In this document: positions 34,468 to 43,482 of the stretch, one piece after another
Numbering within the stretch: the first letter of the stretch is position 1
Layout of the letters: every line of letters starts with the position of its first letter
NCBI RefSeq assembly: GCF_002803065.1
Contig: NZ_NNBL01000011.1
Span: forward strand, 106,424-170,423
Direction: 5' to 3'
Length of the DNA stretch: 64,000 bases
Origin: Streptomyces sp. CB01635
Lineage (GTDB): Bacteria; Actinomycetota; Actinomycetes; Streptomycetales; Streptomycetaceae
The notes under the pieces: model-generated
The model's database searches: none
Told to the model about the DNA's origin: nothing
Seen by the model: only the letters and a program-made list of their open reading frames with translations
Position numbers and translations under genes: made by a program

Positions 34468-35169
34468 ATGTCCACCTCGTACCCCACCCCGTACGACACC
34501 GACCACACCGCCCCCGTCGTCCTCGACCGGCGCGAAGGGCCCTTCGGAGAGGTCGTGCTGCGGCGCCACGGCGCGCTGCTCCAGATCATCGCCAACGGAT
34601 GCTTCCTGATGGACACGTCCGACGGGCGCTCCGAGCGCCTCCTGGTCGACGCGGCGCTCGACGCCCTCGACGACCGCCCGGCGCCAAGAATTCTTATCGG
34701 CGGGCTCGGTGTCGGATTCTCCCTCACGCACGCGGCTGCGAATTCCCGCTGGGGCCGCATCGCCGTCGTGGAGCGCGAGCCGGCGATCGTCGACTGGCAT
34801 CGCGAGGGACCGCTGTCCGAGCTGTCACGGTCCGCGCTCGCCGATCCGCGCACGGAGATTGTGGAGGCGGACCTTGTCTCGTACGTCCAGGAATCGACCG
34901 AGACGTACGACGCGCTGTGCCTCGACATCGACAACGGACCCGACTGGACGGTGACGGAGGGTAATGACAACCTCTACTCACCGGTAGGTCTCGCGGCCTG
35001 CCGGGAGAGGCTCGCCCCTGGTGGCGTGCTCGCCGTGTGGTCCGCACAGCCCTCCGCAAATTTTGAAGGAACCTTGTGGAATGCCGGATTCCGGTCGGTC
35101 CGCACCGAAGAGATCCCGGTTGTCCGGGGCGTTCCGGACGTCGTACATCTCGGGGTCAGGCCTGCGTAG
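34468..35169 (+). CDS. Spermidine-synthase-like methyltransferase-fold protein
   Basis: 233 residues starting MSTSYPTPYDTDHTAPVVLD; AGGATGGA upstream favours ATG 34468 over ATG 34459. The Rossmann part has I-L-I-G-G-L-G-V-G-F-S-L, V-E-R-E-P-A-I-V-D-W and L-C-L-D-I-D-N-G-P, typical of spermine/spermidine synthase relatives. A true aminopropyltransferase is not assured; many actinomycete members are of unknown function. An about 90-bp gap leads to the response regulator. Confidence 0.75.
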   Translation: MSTSYPTPYDTDHTAPVVLDRREGPFGEVVLRRHGALLQIIANGCFLMDTSDGRSERLLVDAALDALDDRPAPRILIGGLGVGFSLTHAAANSRWGRIAVVEREPAIVDWHREGPLSELSRSALADPRTEIVEADLVSYVQESTETYDALCLDIDNGPDWTVTEGNDNLYSPVGLAACRERLAPGGVLAVWSAQPSANFEGTLWNAGFRSVRTEEIPVVRGVPDVVHLGVRPA

Positions 35170-35262
35170 CCGACTCGCGGTAACTCCCCGTACGCTGACT
35201 GCCGAAACCCAGATCATTCAAGCGTCAAGCGCACACGGATGTGCGCATTCAGGGGCGGGGCG

Positions 35263-36000
35263 ATGGAGCAGACACACACCTCCCACAACGGCACCACGGC
35301 TACGCCGGGTGCCCAGCGACGGGTCCTGGTCGTCGAGGACGACCCCACGATCGTCGACGCCATCGCCGCTCGGCTGCGTGCCGAGGGATTCCTAGTGCAA
35401 ACGGCACAGGACGGTCCGGCGGCGGTCGACACGGCCGAGGCATGGCAGCCGGACCTGCTGATCCTCGACATCATGCTGCCCGGCTTCGACGGGCTCGAGG
35501 TCTGCCGCCGTGTGCAGGCGCAGCGGCCGGTGCCGGTGATGATGCTCACGGCGCGCGACGACGAGACGGACATGCTCGTCGGGCTCGGCGTGGGTGCCGA
35601 CGACTACATGACGAAGCCCTTCTCGATGCGGGAGCTCGCGGCGCGCGTGCACGTCCTGCTGCGGAGGGTCGAGCGCGCGGCGCTCGCGGCGGCCACGCCC
35701 AGGAGCGGCATCCTGCGGCTCGGCGAGCTGGAGATCGACCACGCACAGCGCCGCGTGCGGGTGCGCTCCGAGGACGTCCACCTGACGCCCACGGAGTTCG
35801 ACCTCCTGGTCTGCCTGGCCAACACCCCCCGCGCCGTCCTCTCGCGCGAGCAGCTGCTCGCCGAGGTGTGGGACTGGGCGGACGCGTCGGGCACCCGGAC
35901 CGTCGACAGCCACATCAAGGCGCTGCGCCGGAAGATCGGCGCCGAGCGGATCCGCACCGTGCACGGTGTGGGCTACGCGCTGGAGACGCCGACGCCATGA
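35263..36000 (+). CDS. OmpR-family response regulator
   Basis: 245 residues starting MEQTHTSHNGTTATPGAQRR. The receiver domain has E25-D26-D27, phospho-acceptor Asp69 (L-D-I-M-L-P) and Lys118 (T-K-P-F). The C-terminal winged helix has L-T-P-T-E-F-D-L-L and R-T-V-D-S-H-I-K-A-L-R-R-K-I. It overlaps the kinase gene by 4 bp (ATGA), so they form a two-component pair. Targets unknown. Confidence 0.93.
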   Translation: MEQTHTSHNGTTATPGAQRRVLVVEDDPTIVDAIAARLRAEGFLVQTAQDGPAAVDTAEAWQPDLLILDIMLPGFDGLEVCRRVQAQRPVPVMMLTARDDETDMLVGLGVGADDYMTKPFSMRELAARVHVLLRRVERAALAAATPRSGILRLGELEIDHAQRRVRVRSEDVHLTPTEFDLLVCLANTPRAVLSREQLLAEVWDWADASGTRTVDSHIKALRRKIGAERIRTVHGVGYALETPTP

Positions 36001-37187
36001 CCGGCAGCGGCGGCGCATCCGACGTACGGGACGCGGACGGGTACGAGCCGGGGGCGCCGGGCCTTGCGCCCGGCGCTCCCCCGGCCGCCCGGCCCCTGGC
36101 GGGCCACTGGGTGCAGGCCGGCCTGCGGCCGTTCTCCATCAAGACCAAGCTCGGCACGCTGGTCGTCGTCTCGGTGTTCATCACGACCGGACTGCTGATG
36201 GTCGCCGTCCGCACCCAGACCGAGCTCCGTTTCATCACGGTCTTCTCGGTCATCGCGACACTCCTCATCACCCAGTTCGTGGCGCACTCGCTGACCGCGC
36301 CGCTCGACGAGATGAACACGGTCGCCCGCGCCATCTCGCACGGCGACTACACGCGCCGGGTGCGTGGCGCGGACCGGCGCGACGAGCTCGGCGACCTGGC
36401 CGCGACGATCAACCGCATGGCGGATGACCTGGAGGCCCAGGACCAGCAGCGCAAGGAGCTCGTGGCGAACGTCTCGCACGAGCTGCGCACCCCGATCGCG
36501 GGCCTGCGCGCCGTCCTGGAGAACGTCGTGGACGGGGTCTCGGCCGCCGACCCCGAGACCATGCGCACGGCGCTGAAGCAGACGGAGCGCCTGGGCCGGC
36601 TGGTCGAGACGCTGCTCGACCTCTCCCGGCTCGACAACGGCGTGGTCCCGCTCAAGGCCCGCCGCTTCGAGGTGTGGCCGTATCTGTCGGGCGTCCTGAA
36701 GGAGGCCAACATGGTCGCCTCGCAGCGCGCCGGCATCGCCTCGGGCTCCGGCACCCATACGCGTACGGACGTGCATCTGCACCTGGACGTGTCCCCGCCC
36801 GAGCTGACCGCGCACGCGGACCCCGAGCGGATCCACCAGGTCGTGGCCAACCTCATCGACAACGCCGTGAAACACAGCCCTCCGCACGGCCGCGTGACCG
36901 TGCTCGCGCGGCGCGGTCTCTACCCGGAGTCGCTCGATCTGGAGGTCCTCGACGAGGGCCCCGGCATCCCCCGCTCCGAGTGGCACCGTGTCTTCGAGCG
37001 CTTCAACCGGGGCGGCCATGTGAAGGGCGCCGCGCACGGCCCCGGCAGCGACGGCGGCACCGGTCTCGGCCTCGCCATCGCCCGGTGGGCCGTGGACCTG
37101 CACGGCGGCCGGATCGGCGTGGCCGAATCGGCTCGCGGCTGCCGGATCCAGGTCACTCTTCCGGGCCTGCCCCGCGTTCAAAGTTGA
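35997..37187 (+). CDS. Sensor histidine kinase with tiny external loop
   Basis: 396 residues from ATG 35997. A Pro/Ala-rich cytoplasmic N-terminus of about 45 residues, then TM1 (about 52-71) and TM2 (about 79-97) separated by only about seven residues. HAMP follows, then the H-box V-S-H-E-L-R-T-P with His161, N-box N-L-I-D-N-A-V-K-H-S and G-boxes. The near-absence of a periplasmic domain marks it as an intramembrane-sensing type, likely responding to membrane or cell-envelope state. It pairs with the preceding regulator. Confidence 0.93.
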   Translation: MTGSGGASDVRDADGYEPGAPGLAPGAPPAARPLAGHWVQAGLRPFSIKTKLGTLVVVSVFITTGLLMVAVRTQTELRFITVFSVIATLLITQFVAHSLTAPLDEMNTVARAISHGDYTRRVRGADRRDELGDLAATINRMADDLEAQDQQRKELVANVSHELRTPIAGLRAVLENVVDGVSAADPETMRTALKQTERLGRLVETLLDLSRLDNGVVPLKARRFEVWPYLSGVLKEANMVASQRAGIASGSGTHTRTDVHLHLDVSPPELTAHADPERIHQVVANLIDNAVKHSPPHGRVTVLARRGLYPESLDLEVLDEGPGIPRSEWHRVFERFNRGGHVKGAAHGPGSDGGTGLGLAIARWAVDLHGGRIGVAESARGCRIQVTLPGLPRVQS

Positions 37188-37448
37188 CGTAGGGTTCGAA
37201 CCGGAAGCACAAGATCGCCGTGCCATTCGCCACGGGGTGCGGGCCGATGGGCCGCACTCGTACAACGACGTACCCAAGGTGAACCGGAACCCCGCTTGTT
37301 TCCCGCCATTTCCAGCGCCGAAACACGGCTTCCGGTGTGACTTACGCGACGGATGACCGGCCCGGTCTGCAAGTCCCGGTGTTGGAGGCGTAGCCTTTAT
37401 TCCCGCTGTCCATCACCTTGTGAGAAGCGGAAGAGGGCGGTTACCGCC

Positions 37449-40400
37449 GTGTCGCCACAGTCCCCCAGTAACTCGAGCACCTCGACCGACCAAGAGGGGC
37501 AGGGCAAGAGCCCTGCCGCCGCTTTCGGTCCCAATGAGTGGCTCGTCGACGAGATCTATCAGCAGTACCTCCAGGACCCGAATTCGGTTGACCGAGCCTG
37601 GTGGGACTTCTTCGCCGACTACAAGCCGGGTGCCCCGGCCCAGCCGACGACCGGAGCCCCCGCACAGGGTTCCGGTCCCGTCGGCACCGCCGGTACCGCA
37701 GCCGCGGGGGCTGCGGGCACTGCCGCGGCGCCCGCCGCACCGGCAGCCCCGGCTCCGGCCGCAGCTCCGGCTCCGGCTCCGGCTCCGGCCGCCCCGGTGG
37801 CCAAGCCCGCCGCCGCGGCGCCCGCGAAGCCGGCCGCCGCTGCAGTGAAGGCTCCGGCTCCCGCCAAGGCGCAGCCCGCGACCGAGGCCGCCGGCGGCCC
37901 CGAGTTCGTGACGCTGCGCGGCCCGAGCGCCGCCGTCGCGAAGAACATGAACGCCTCCATCGAGGTCCCCACGGCGACGTCCGTGCGCGCGGTCCCGGTG
38001 AAGCTGCTGTTCGACAACCGCATCGTCATCAACAACCACCTGAAGCGCGCCCGGGGCGGGAAGATCTCCTTCACCCACCTCATCGGCTACGCGATGGTGC
38101 AGGCCATCAAGGCCATGCCGTCGATGAACTACTCCTTCGCGGAGAAGGACGGCAAGCCGACGCTGGTCAAGCCGGAGCACATCAACTTCGGTCTCGCCAT
38201 CGACCTGGTGAAGCCCAACGGCGACCGCCAGCTGGTCGTCGCGGGCATCAAGAAGGCCGAGACGCTGAACTTCTTCGAGTTCTGGCAGGCCTACGAGGAC
38301 ATCGTCCGCCGCGCCCGCGACGGCAAGCTCGGCATGGACGACTTCACCGGTGTCACGGTCTCGCTGACCAACCCCGGCGGCCTCGGCACCGTCCACTCCG
38401 TGCCGCGCCTGATGCCCGGACAGTCGGTCATCATGGGCGTCGGCTCGATGGACTACCCGGCGGAGTTCCAGGGCACGTCCCAGGACACCCTGAACAAGCT
38501 CGGCATCTCGAAGGTCATGACGCTCACGTCGACCTACGACCACCGGGTCATCCAGGGCGCCGCCTCCGGCGAGTTCCTGCGCGTCGTGGCGAACTTCCTC
38601 CTCGGTGAGGGCGAGTTCTACGACGAGATCTTCAAGGCGCTGCGCATCCCCTACGAGCCGGTCCGCTGGTTCAAGGACATCGACGCCTCGCACGACGACG
38701 ACGTCACGAAGGCCGCCCGTGTCTTCGAGCTGATCCACTCCTTCCGGGTCCGCGGCCACGTCATGGCCGACACCGACCCGCTGGAGTACCGCCAGCGCAA
38801 GCACCCCGACCTGGACATCGCCGAGCACGGCCTCACCCTGTGGGACCTGGAGCGCGAGTTCGCGGTCGGCGGCTTCGCCGGCAAGACGATGATGAAGCTG
38901 CGCGACATCCTCGGCGTCCTGCGTGACTCGTACTGCCGCACCACCGGCATCGAGTACATGCACATCCAGGACCCGAAGCAGCGCAAGTGGCTCCAGGACC
39001 GCGTCGAGCGCCCGCACACCAAGCCGGAGCGCGAGGAGCAGCTGCGCATCCTGCGCCGGCTGAACGCGGCCGAGGCGTTCGAGACGTTCCTGCAGACGAA
39101 GTACGTGGGCCAGAAGCGCTTCTCCCTGGAGGGCGGCGAGTCCGTCATCCCGCTGCTCGACGCGGTCATCGACTCCGCCGCCGAGTCGCGCCTGGACGAG
39201 GTCGTCATCGGCATGGCCCACCGCGGCCGCCTGAACGTCCTGGCGAACATCGTCGGCAAGTCGTACGCGCAGATCTTCCGCGAGTTCGAGGGCAACCTCG
39301 ACCCGAAGTCGATGCACGGCTCCGGCGACGTGAAGTACCACCTGGGCGCCGAGGGCACCTTCACCGGCCTGGACGGCGAGCAGATCAAGGTCTCGCTCGC
39401 GGCCAACCCGTCCCACCTGGAGACGGTCGACCCGGTCATCGAGGGCATCGTCCGCGCCAAGCAGGACATCATCAACAAGGGCGGCACGGACTTCACGGTC
39501 CTGCCGGTCGCCCTGCACGGTGACGCGGCCTTCGCGGGCCAGGGTGTGGTCGCCGAGACGCTCAACATGTCGCAGCTGCGCGGCTACCGCACGGGCGGCA
39601 CGGTCCACATCGTCATCAACAACCAGGTCGGCTTCACCGCCGCCCCGGAGTCGTCGCGCTCCTCCATGTACGCCACGGACGTGGCCCGCATGATCGAGGC
39701 GCCGATCTTCCACGTGAACGGCGACGACCCCGAGGCCGTCGTCCGCGTTGCCCGACTGGCCTTCGAGTTCCGCCAGGCGTTCAACAAGGACGTCGTCATC
39801 GACCTCATCTGCTACCGCCGCCGCGGTCACAACGAGTCGGACAACCCGGCGTTCACGCAGCCGCTGATGTACGACCTGATCGACAAGAAGCGCTCGGTGC
39901 GCAAGCTCTACACCGAGTCCCTCATCGGCCGTGGCGACATCACGCTGGAAGAGGCCGAGCAGGCGCTGCAGGACTTCCAGGGCCAGCTGGAGAAGGTGTT
40001 CGCCGAGGTCCGCGAGGCCACGGCGCACCCGGTGGCGGCCCCCTCGGCCGACCCGCAGGCCGAGTTCCCGGTCGCCGTCAGCACCGCGATCTCCCAGGAG
40101 ACCGTGAAGCGGATCGCCGAGTCGCAGGTCAACATCCCCGACCGCGTCACCGTCCACCCGCGTCTGCTGCCGCAGCTGCAGCGCCGCGCGGCGATGATCG
40201 AGGACGGCACGATCGACTGGGGCATGGGCGAGACGCTCGCCATCGGCTCCCTGCTCCTCGAGGGCACCCCGGTGCGCCTCTCGGGCCAGGACTCGCGCCG
40301 CGGCACGTTCGGCCAGCGGCACGCGGTCCTGATCGACCGTGAGACGGGCGAGGACTTCACCCCGCTCCTGTACCTCTCGGACGACCAGGCGCGTTACAAC

Positions 40401-41261
40401 GTCTACGACTCCCTGCTCTCCGAGTACGCGGTCATGGGCTTCGAGTACGGCTACTCGCTGGCCCGTCCCGAGTCGCTCGTGATGTGGGAGGCGCAGTTCG
40501 GCGACTTCGTCAACGGCGCGCAGACGGTGGTGGACGAGTACATCTCGGCCGCCGAGCAGAAGTGGGGCCAGACCTCCGGCGTCACGCTGCTCCTGCCGCA
40601 CGGCTACGAGGGCCAGGGCCCGGACCACTCGTCCGCCCGCCCGGAGCGTTTCCTCCAGCTGTGCGCGCAGAACAACATGACGGTCGCCATGCCGACGCTC
40701 CCGTCGAACTACTTCCACCTCCTGCGGTGGCAGGTGCACAACCCGCACCACAAGCCGCTGGTGGTCTTCACCCCGAAGTCGATGCTGCGCCTCAAGGCCG
40801 CCGCGTCGAAGGCGGAGGAGTTCACGGAGGGCGGCTTCCGTCCCGTCATCGGCGACAGCTCGGTGGACCCGGCCGCGGTCCGCAAGGTCGTCTTCTGCGC
40901 GGGCAAGGTCTACTACGACCTCGAGGCCGAGCGTCAGAAGCGCGGCGTGACGGACACGGCGATCATCCGCATCGAGCGCCTGTACCCGCTGCCGGGTACC
41001 GAGCTCCAGGCGGAGATCTCCAAGTACCCGAACGCGGAGAAGTACCTCTGGGCGCAGGAGGAGCCGGCGAACCAGGGCGCGTGGCCCTTCATCGCCCTCA
41101 ACCTGATCGACCACCTGGACCTGGCGGTCGGCGCCGACGTCCCGCACGGTGAGCGCCTGCGCCGCATCTCGCGGCCGCACGGCTCGTCCCCGGCGGTCGG
41201 CTCGGCGAAGCGCCACCAGGCGGAGCAGGAGCAGCTGGTGCGCGAGGTCTTCGAGGCCTGA
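37449..41261 (+). CDS. kgd: Multifunctional 2-oxoglutarate dehydrogenase E1/E2-type (KGD)
   Basis: 1270 residues from GTG 37449. N-terminal E1 helix segment (N-E-W-L-V-D-E-I-Y), an Ala/Pro-rich linker (about 60-155), then an acyltransferase domain ending Y-D-H-R-V-I-Q-G-A (about 362). The E1 thiamine-diphosphate domain (about 410-900) contains H-G-D-A-A-F and I-N-N-Q-V-G-F as the GDG-N-N motif, and a transketolase-like C-terminal part follows. The lipoyl domain is missing, as in actinobacterial KGD/OdhA. It feeds 2-oxoglutarate into the TCA cycle with E2/E3 partners encoded elsewhere. Confidence 0.95.
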   Translation: MSPQSPSNSSTSTDQEGQGKSPAAAFGPNEWLVDEIYQQYLQDPNSVDRAWWDFFADYKPGAPAQPTTGAPAQGSGPVGTAGTAAAGAAGTAAAPAAPAAPAPAAAPAPAPAPAAPVAKPAAAAPAKPAAAAVKAPAPAKAQPATEAAGGPEFVTLRGPSAAVAKNMNASIEVPTATSVRAVPVKLLFDNRIVINNHLKRARGGKISFTHLIGYAMVQAIKAMPSMNYSFAEKDGKPTLVKPEHINFGLAIDLVKPNGDRQLVVAGIKKAETLNFFEFWQAYEDIVRRARDGKLGMDDFTGVTVSLTNPGGLGTVHSVPRLMPGQSVIMGVGSMDYPAEFQGTSQDTLNKLGISKVMTLTSTYDHRVIQGAASGEFLRVVANFLLGEGEFYDEIFKALRIPYEPVRWFKDIDASHDDDVTKAARVFELIHSFRVRGHVMADTDPLEYRQRKHPDLDIAEHGLTLWDLEREFAVGGFAGKTMMKLRDILGVLRDSYCRTTGIEYMHIQDPKQRKWLQDRVERPHTKPEREEQLRILRRLNAAEAFETFLQTKYVGQKRFSLEGGESVIPLLDAVIDSAAESRLDEVVIGMAHRGRLNVLANIVGKSYAQIFREFEGNLDPKSMHGSGDVKYHLGAEGTFTGLDGEQIKVSLAANPSHLETVDPVIEGIVRAKQDIINKGGTDFTVLPVALHGDAAFAGQGVVAETLNMSQLRGYRTGGTVHIVINNQVGFTAAPESSRSSMYATDVARMIEAPIFHVNGDDPEAVVRVARLAFEFRQAFNKDVVIDLICYRRRGHNESDNPAFTQPLMYDLIDKKRSVRKLYTESLIGRGDITLEEAEQALQDFQGQLEKVFAEVREATAHPVAAPSADPQAEFPVAVSTAISQETVKRIAESQVNIPDRVTVHPRLLPQLQRRAAMIEDGTIDWGMGETLAIGSLLLEGTPVRLSGQDSRRGTFGQRHAVLIDRETGEDFTPLLYLSDDQARYNVYDSLLSEYAVMGFEYGYSLARPESLVMWEAQFGDFVNGAQTVVDEYISAAEQKWGQTSGVTLLLPHGYEGQGPDHSSARPERFLQLCAQNNMTVAMPTLPSNYFHLLRWQVHNPHHKPLVVFTPKSMLRLKAAASKAEEFTEGGFRPVIGDSSVDPAAVRKVVFCAGKVYYDLEAERQKRGVTDTAIIRIERLYPLPGTELQAEISKYPNAEKYLWAQEEPANQGAWPFIALNLIDHLDLAVGADVPHGERLRRISRPHGSSPAVGSAKRHQAEQEQLVREVFEA

Positions 41262-41286
41262 GCAGCCTGACCTCGTACGTACGATT

Positions 41287-41317
41287 GTGGGGCCCGGGAC
41301 ATCGTCCCGGGCCCCAC
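41287..41317 (+). terminator. Strong terminator after kgd
   Basis: GTGGGGCCCGGGAC and GTCCCGGGCCCCAC form a perfect 14-bp stem with a 3-nt loop, 26 bp after the kgd stop and 30 bp before the next start. Confidence 0.85.
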
Positions 41318-41346
41318 GTCCGTATCACCCCAGGAGCGACTGGCCC

Positions 41347-41529
41347 ATGTACTTCACCGACCGCGGCATCGAGGAACTGGAGAAGCGGCGCGGCGAGGAG
41401 GAGGTCACCTTCGAGTGGCTTGCCGAGCAGCTGCGCACGTTCGTCGATCTGAACCCGGACTTCGAGGTGCCGGTCGAGCGGCTGGCTACGTGGCTGGCGC
41501 GTCTCGACGACGAGGACGACGAGGAGTAG
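41347..41529 (+). CDS. Small DUF6104-family protein
   Basis: 60 residues starting MYFTDRGIEELEKRRGEEEV, acidic C-terminus (D-D-E-D-D-E-E). AGGAG lies 11 nt before ATG 41347; longer in-frame starts run into kgd in another frame. Such short acidic proteins next to kgd are common in Streptomyces; function unknown. Confidence 0.75.
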   Translation: MYFTDRGIEELEKRRGEEEVTFEWLAEQLRTFVDLNPDFEVPVERLATWLARLDDEDDEE

Positions 41530-41546
41530 TCGGTCCCGGGCAGGTC

Positions 41547-42395
41547 TCAGTCCCAGGCGCGCAGCCGGTCGTAGGCGAGGCCGAGCGCGCCGTGCACGAC
41601 GAGGAGCGCGCCCGCGACGGCCCAGCCGATGCCGCGTCGGCGCAGGCCCCAGACGGTGAGCGGGATGCCCACGGCGAGCTGGCCCGCCGCCGCCGTGCGC
41701 GCCTTGGGGCCGCGCAGCCAGGGCCCCATGGCGCTGCGCTCGACGACGTCGAGTTCCGCGCGTACGGCGTCCCGCCAGCCCGACCACACGATGTACTCGG
41801 CGCCGGGCTGCACGCGCGCGACCGCGCGCAGCCGGTCGGCGGGTTCGCCGGGGATCATGCCCGGCGGGAGCGTCAGCCCCGCGCGCGTGAGGACCGACAG
41901 CAGGCCGAGCAGGCGGGCGCGGGCGTCCGCCGCGCTGTCGGGCCGGGTGAGGGCCTCCAGTGACTGCATGTCCAGGACGGGGTCGAGGCCGAGGCGCGCG
42001 GCGAACGTACGCATGGCCTCGTCCTCGCCGACGGGCGTGCCGTTCGCCAGCCATACGTAGCCGACGGGGCGGCGGAACCCGGAGGCGAGGGTGTAGCCGC
42101 CGTGTTCGGCGTCCCACCACAGGGCGAGCACCGGCCAGGGGGCGCTGACGGCGAGGGCCGCGGCCCAGCCCGCGAGGACGCTGTCGACCGGTTCGCCGCC
42201 GTGCAGCCAGGGCTTGCCCTCGGGGATCAGGACGCTCCACTCGGGTCCTGCCTGGGCGAGGAGCATGCGTTCGCGCAGGAGCTGGGCGGCGGGGCCGGCG
42301 GTGGCGGGGTCGGCGCGGCAGAGCAGCAGCGCTCCCGCGGCCCTGGCCTGCGGGGCGGGGGTGCCGGCGGAGTCGGCGGTGGCGTCGGACGGCAT
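41547..42395 (-). CDS. Membrane-associated hypothetical protein
   Basis: 282 residues starting MPSDATADSAGTPAPQARAA. A large soluble part with W-W-D-A-E-H-G-G-Y-T-L-A-S-G-F and a C-terminal pair of hydrophobic segments (about 240-275). It resembles actinomycete proteins of unknown function found near kgd. Convergent with the DUF6104 gene. Confidence 0.7.
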   Translation of the reverse strand: MPSDATADSAGTPAPQARAAGALLLCRADPATAGPAAQLLRERMLLAQAGPEWSVLIPEGKPWLHGGEPVDSVLAGWAAALAVSAPWPVLALWWDAEHGGYTLASGFRRPVGYVWLANGTPVGEDEAMRTFAARLGLDPVLDMQSLEALTRPDSAADARARLLGLLSVLTRAGLTLPPGMIPGEPADRLRAVARVQPGAEYIVWSGWRDAVRAELDVVERSAMGPWLRGPKARTAAAGQLAVGIPLTVWGLRRRGIGWAVAGALLVVHGALGLAYDRLRAWD

Positions 42396-42484
42396 GGACC
42401 CAACGCTAGGTCAGTTTGCGAGGTTCGGCCCCTGAATGCCCCTGTACGGGACGGCCGCTACGACGGAATCCAGTCGCGACTGTC

Positions 42485-42512
42485 TTGACTTTCCGTAACC
42501 GCGATATATCGT
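42485..42512 (+). promoter_or_regulatory. Promoter with CGATATATCG palindrome before the DUF4097/PadR operon
   Basis: TTGACT (42485-42490) could be a -35 box; CGATATATCG (42502-42511) is a perfect 10-bp palindrome overlapping the likely -10 (TATCGT at 16-nt spacing). Further CGATA half-sites lie just downstream. A PadR operator is the obvious inference, since PadR is encoded in the operon. Confidence 0.55.
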
Positions 42513-42575
42513 GTCTCACGAGGGTGCGATACAACGCGTTCGCTCCCGAACCCGTCCCGCTGAGGAGGTCCCACC

Positions 42576-43481
42576 ATGCCCGAGTGGTCCGTGGCAGAGC
42601 CCCACAAGCTCGCCTTCGACGAGCCCGTGACGACGCTCCACGTACGCATCGTCAACGGAACGGTGAACGTCGTGGGCACCGACGAAGGTTCCGCCCGCCT
42701 CGAGGTGTCCGGGATCGAGGGCCCGCCGCTCCAGGTGACTCTGGCGGACGGCGTGCTGACCGTCGCGTACGACGACCTCCCCTGGAAGGGCTTCCTCAAG
42801 TGGCTCGACCGCAAGGGCTGGCGCCGCAGCGCGATCGTGTCCCTGGCGGTCCCGGCGGGCACCGGAGTCGAGGTCGGCGTCGTCGGCGCCGGCGCGGTGG
42901 TCTCCGGGATACAGGGGCGTACGGAGGTCAGGGGCGTCACCGGTGACACGACACTGGTCGGCGTCGCGGGCGACGTGCGCACGGACACCGTCTCCGGGAA
43001 TCTCGAGGCCCAGGCGGTCACGGGCGATCTGCGCTTCAACTCCGTGTCCGGTGACCTGACCGTCGTCGAGGGCGCGGGCCCCTCCGTGCGGGCCGAATCG
43101 GTGAGCGGTTCGATGATCGTGGACCTCGACCCGGCCGACCGGGCGACGGATGTGAACCTGACGAGCGTCTCGGGCGAGATCGCGATCCGCCTCCCGCACC
43201 CCGCGGACGCGGAGGTCGAGGCGAACACGGCGAGCGGAGCCGTGTCGAACGCCTTCGAGGATCTGCGGGTCGGCGGCCACTGGGGCGCCAAGAGCATCAC
43301 GGGCAGGCTCGGCACGGGCCGCGGAAAGCTCAAGGCGACGACGGTCTCCGGATCGATCGCGCTCCTGCGGCGGCCTCCGGCGGAGGACTACACACAGCCC
43401 CCCGCCGAGGACTCCCCCGCCACTGACGCCGCCGCCACTGACGCCGCCGCCGGCGGCCCGGCCGACAAGAAGGTGCTCTGA
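42576..43481 (+). CDS. DUF4097 beta-strand repeat protein
   Basis: 301 residues starting MPEWSVAEPHKLAFDEPVTT. The middle (about 90-240) is a right-handed beta-helix-like array (G-R-T-E-V-R-G-V-T-G-D, V-S-G-N-L-E-A, V-S-G-D-L-T-V, V-S-G-E-I-A-I), typical of DUF4097. The C-terminus is Ala/Asp-rich. No signal peptide. One base separates it from the PadR gene, a common pairing in Streptomyces. Role unknown. Confidence 0.85.
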   Translation: MPEWSVAEPHKLAFDEPVTTLHVRIVNGTVNVVGTDEGSARLEVSGIEGPPLQVTLADGVLTVAYDDLPWKGFLKWLDRKGWRRSAIVSLAVPAGTGVEVGVVGAGAVVSGIQGRTEVRGVTGDTTLVGVAGDVRTDTVSGNLEAQAVTGDLRFNSVSGDLTVVEGAGPSVRAESVSGSMIVDLDPADRATDVNLTSVSGEIAIRLPHPADAEVEANTASGAVSNAFEDLRVGGHWGAKSITGRLGTGRGKLKATTVSGSIALLRRPPAEDYTQPPAEDSPATDAAATDAAAGGPADKKVL

Positions 43482-43482
43482 C

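Noticed and set aside
37413..41216. Very long open frame on the minus strand across kgd
   Set aside because: Antisense shadow caused by GC-biased codons; repetitive Arg/Val/Asp-rich product with no motif.
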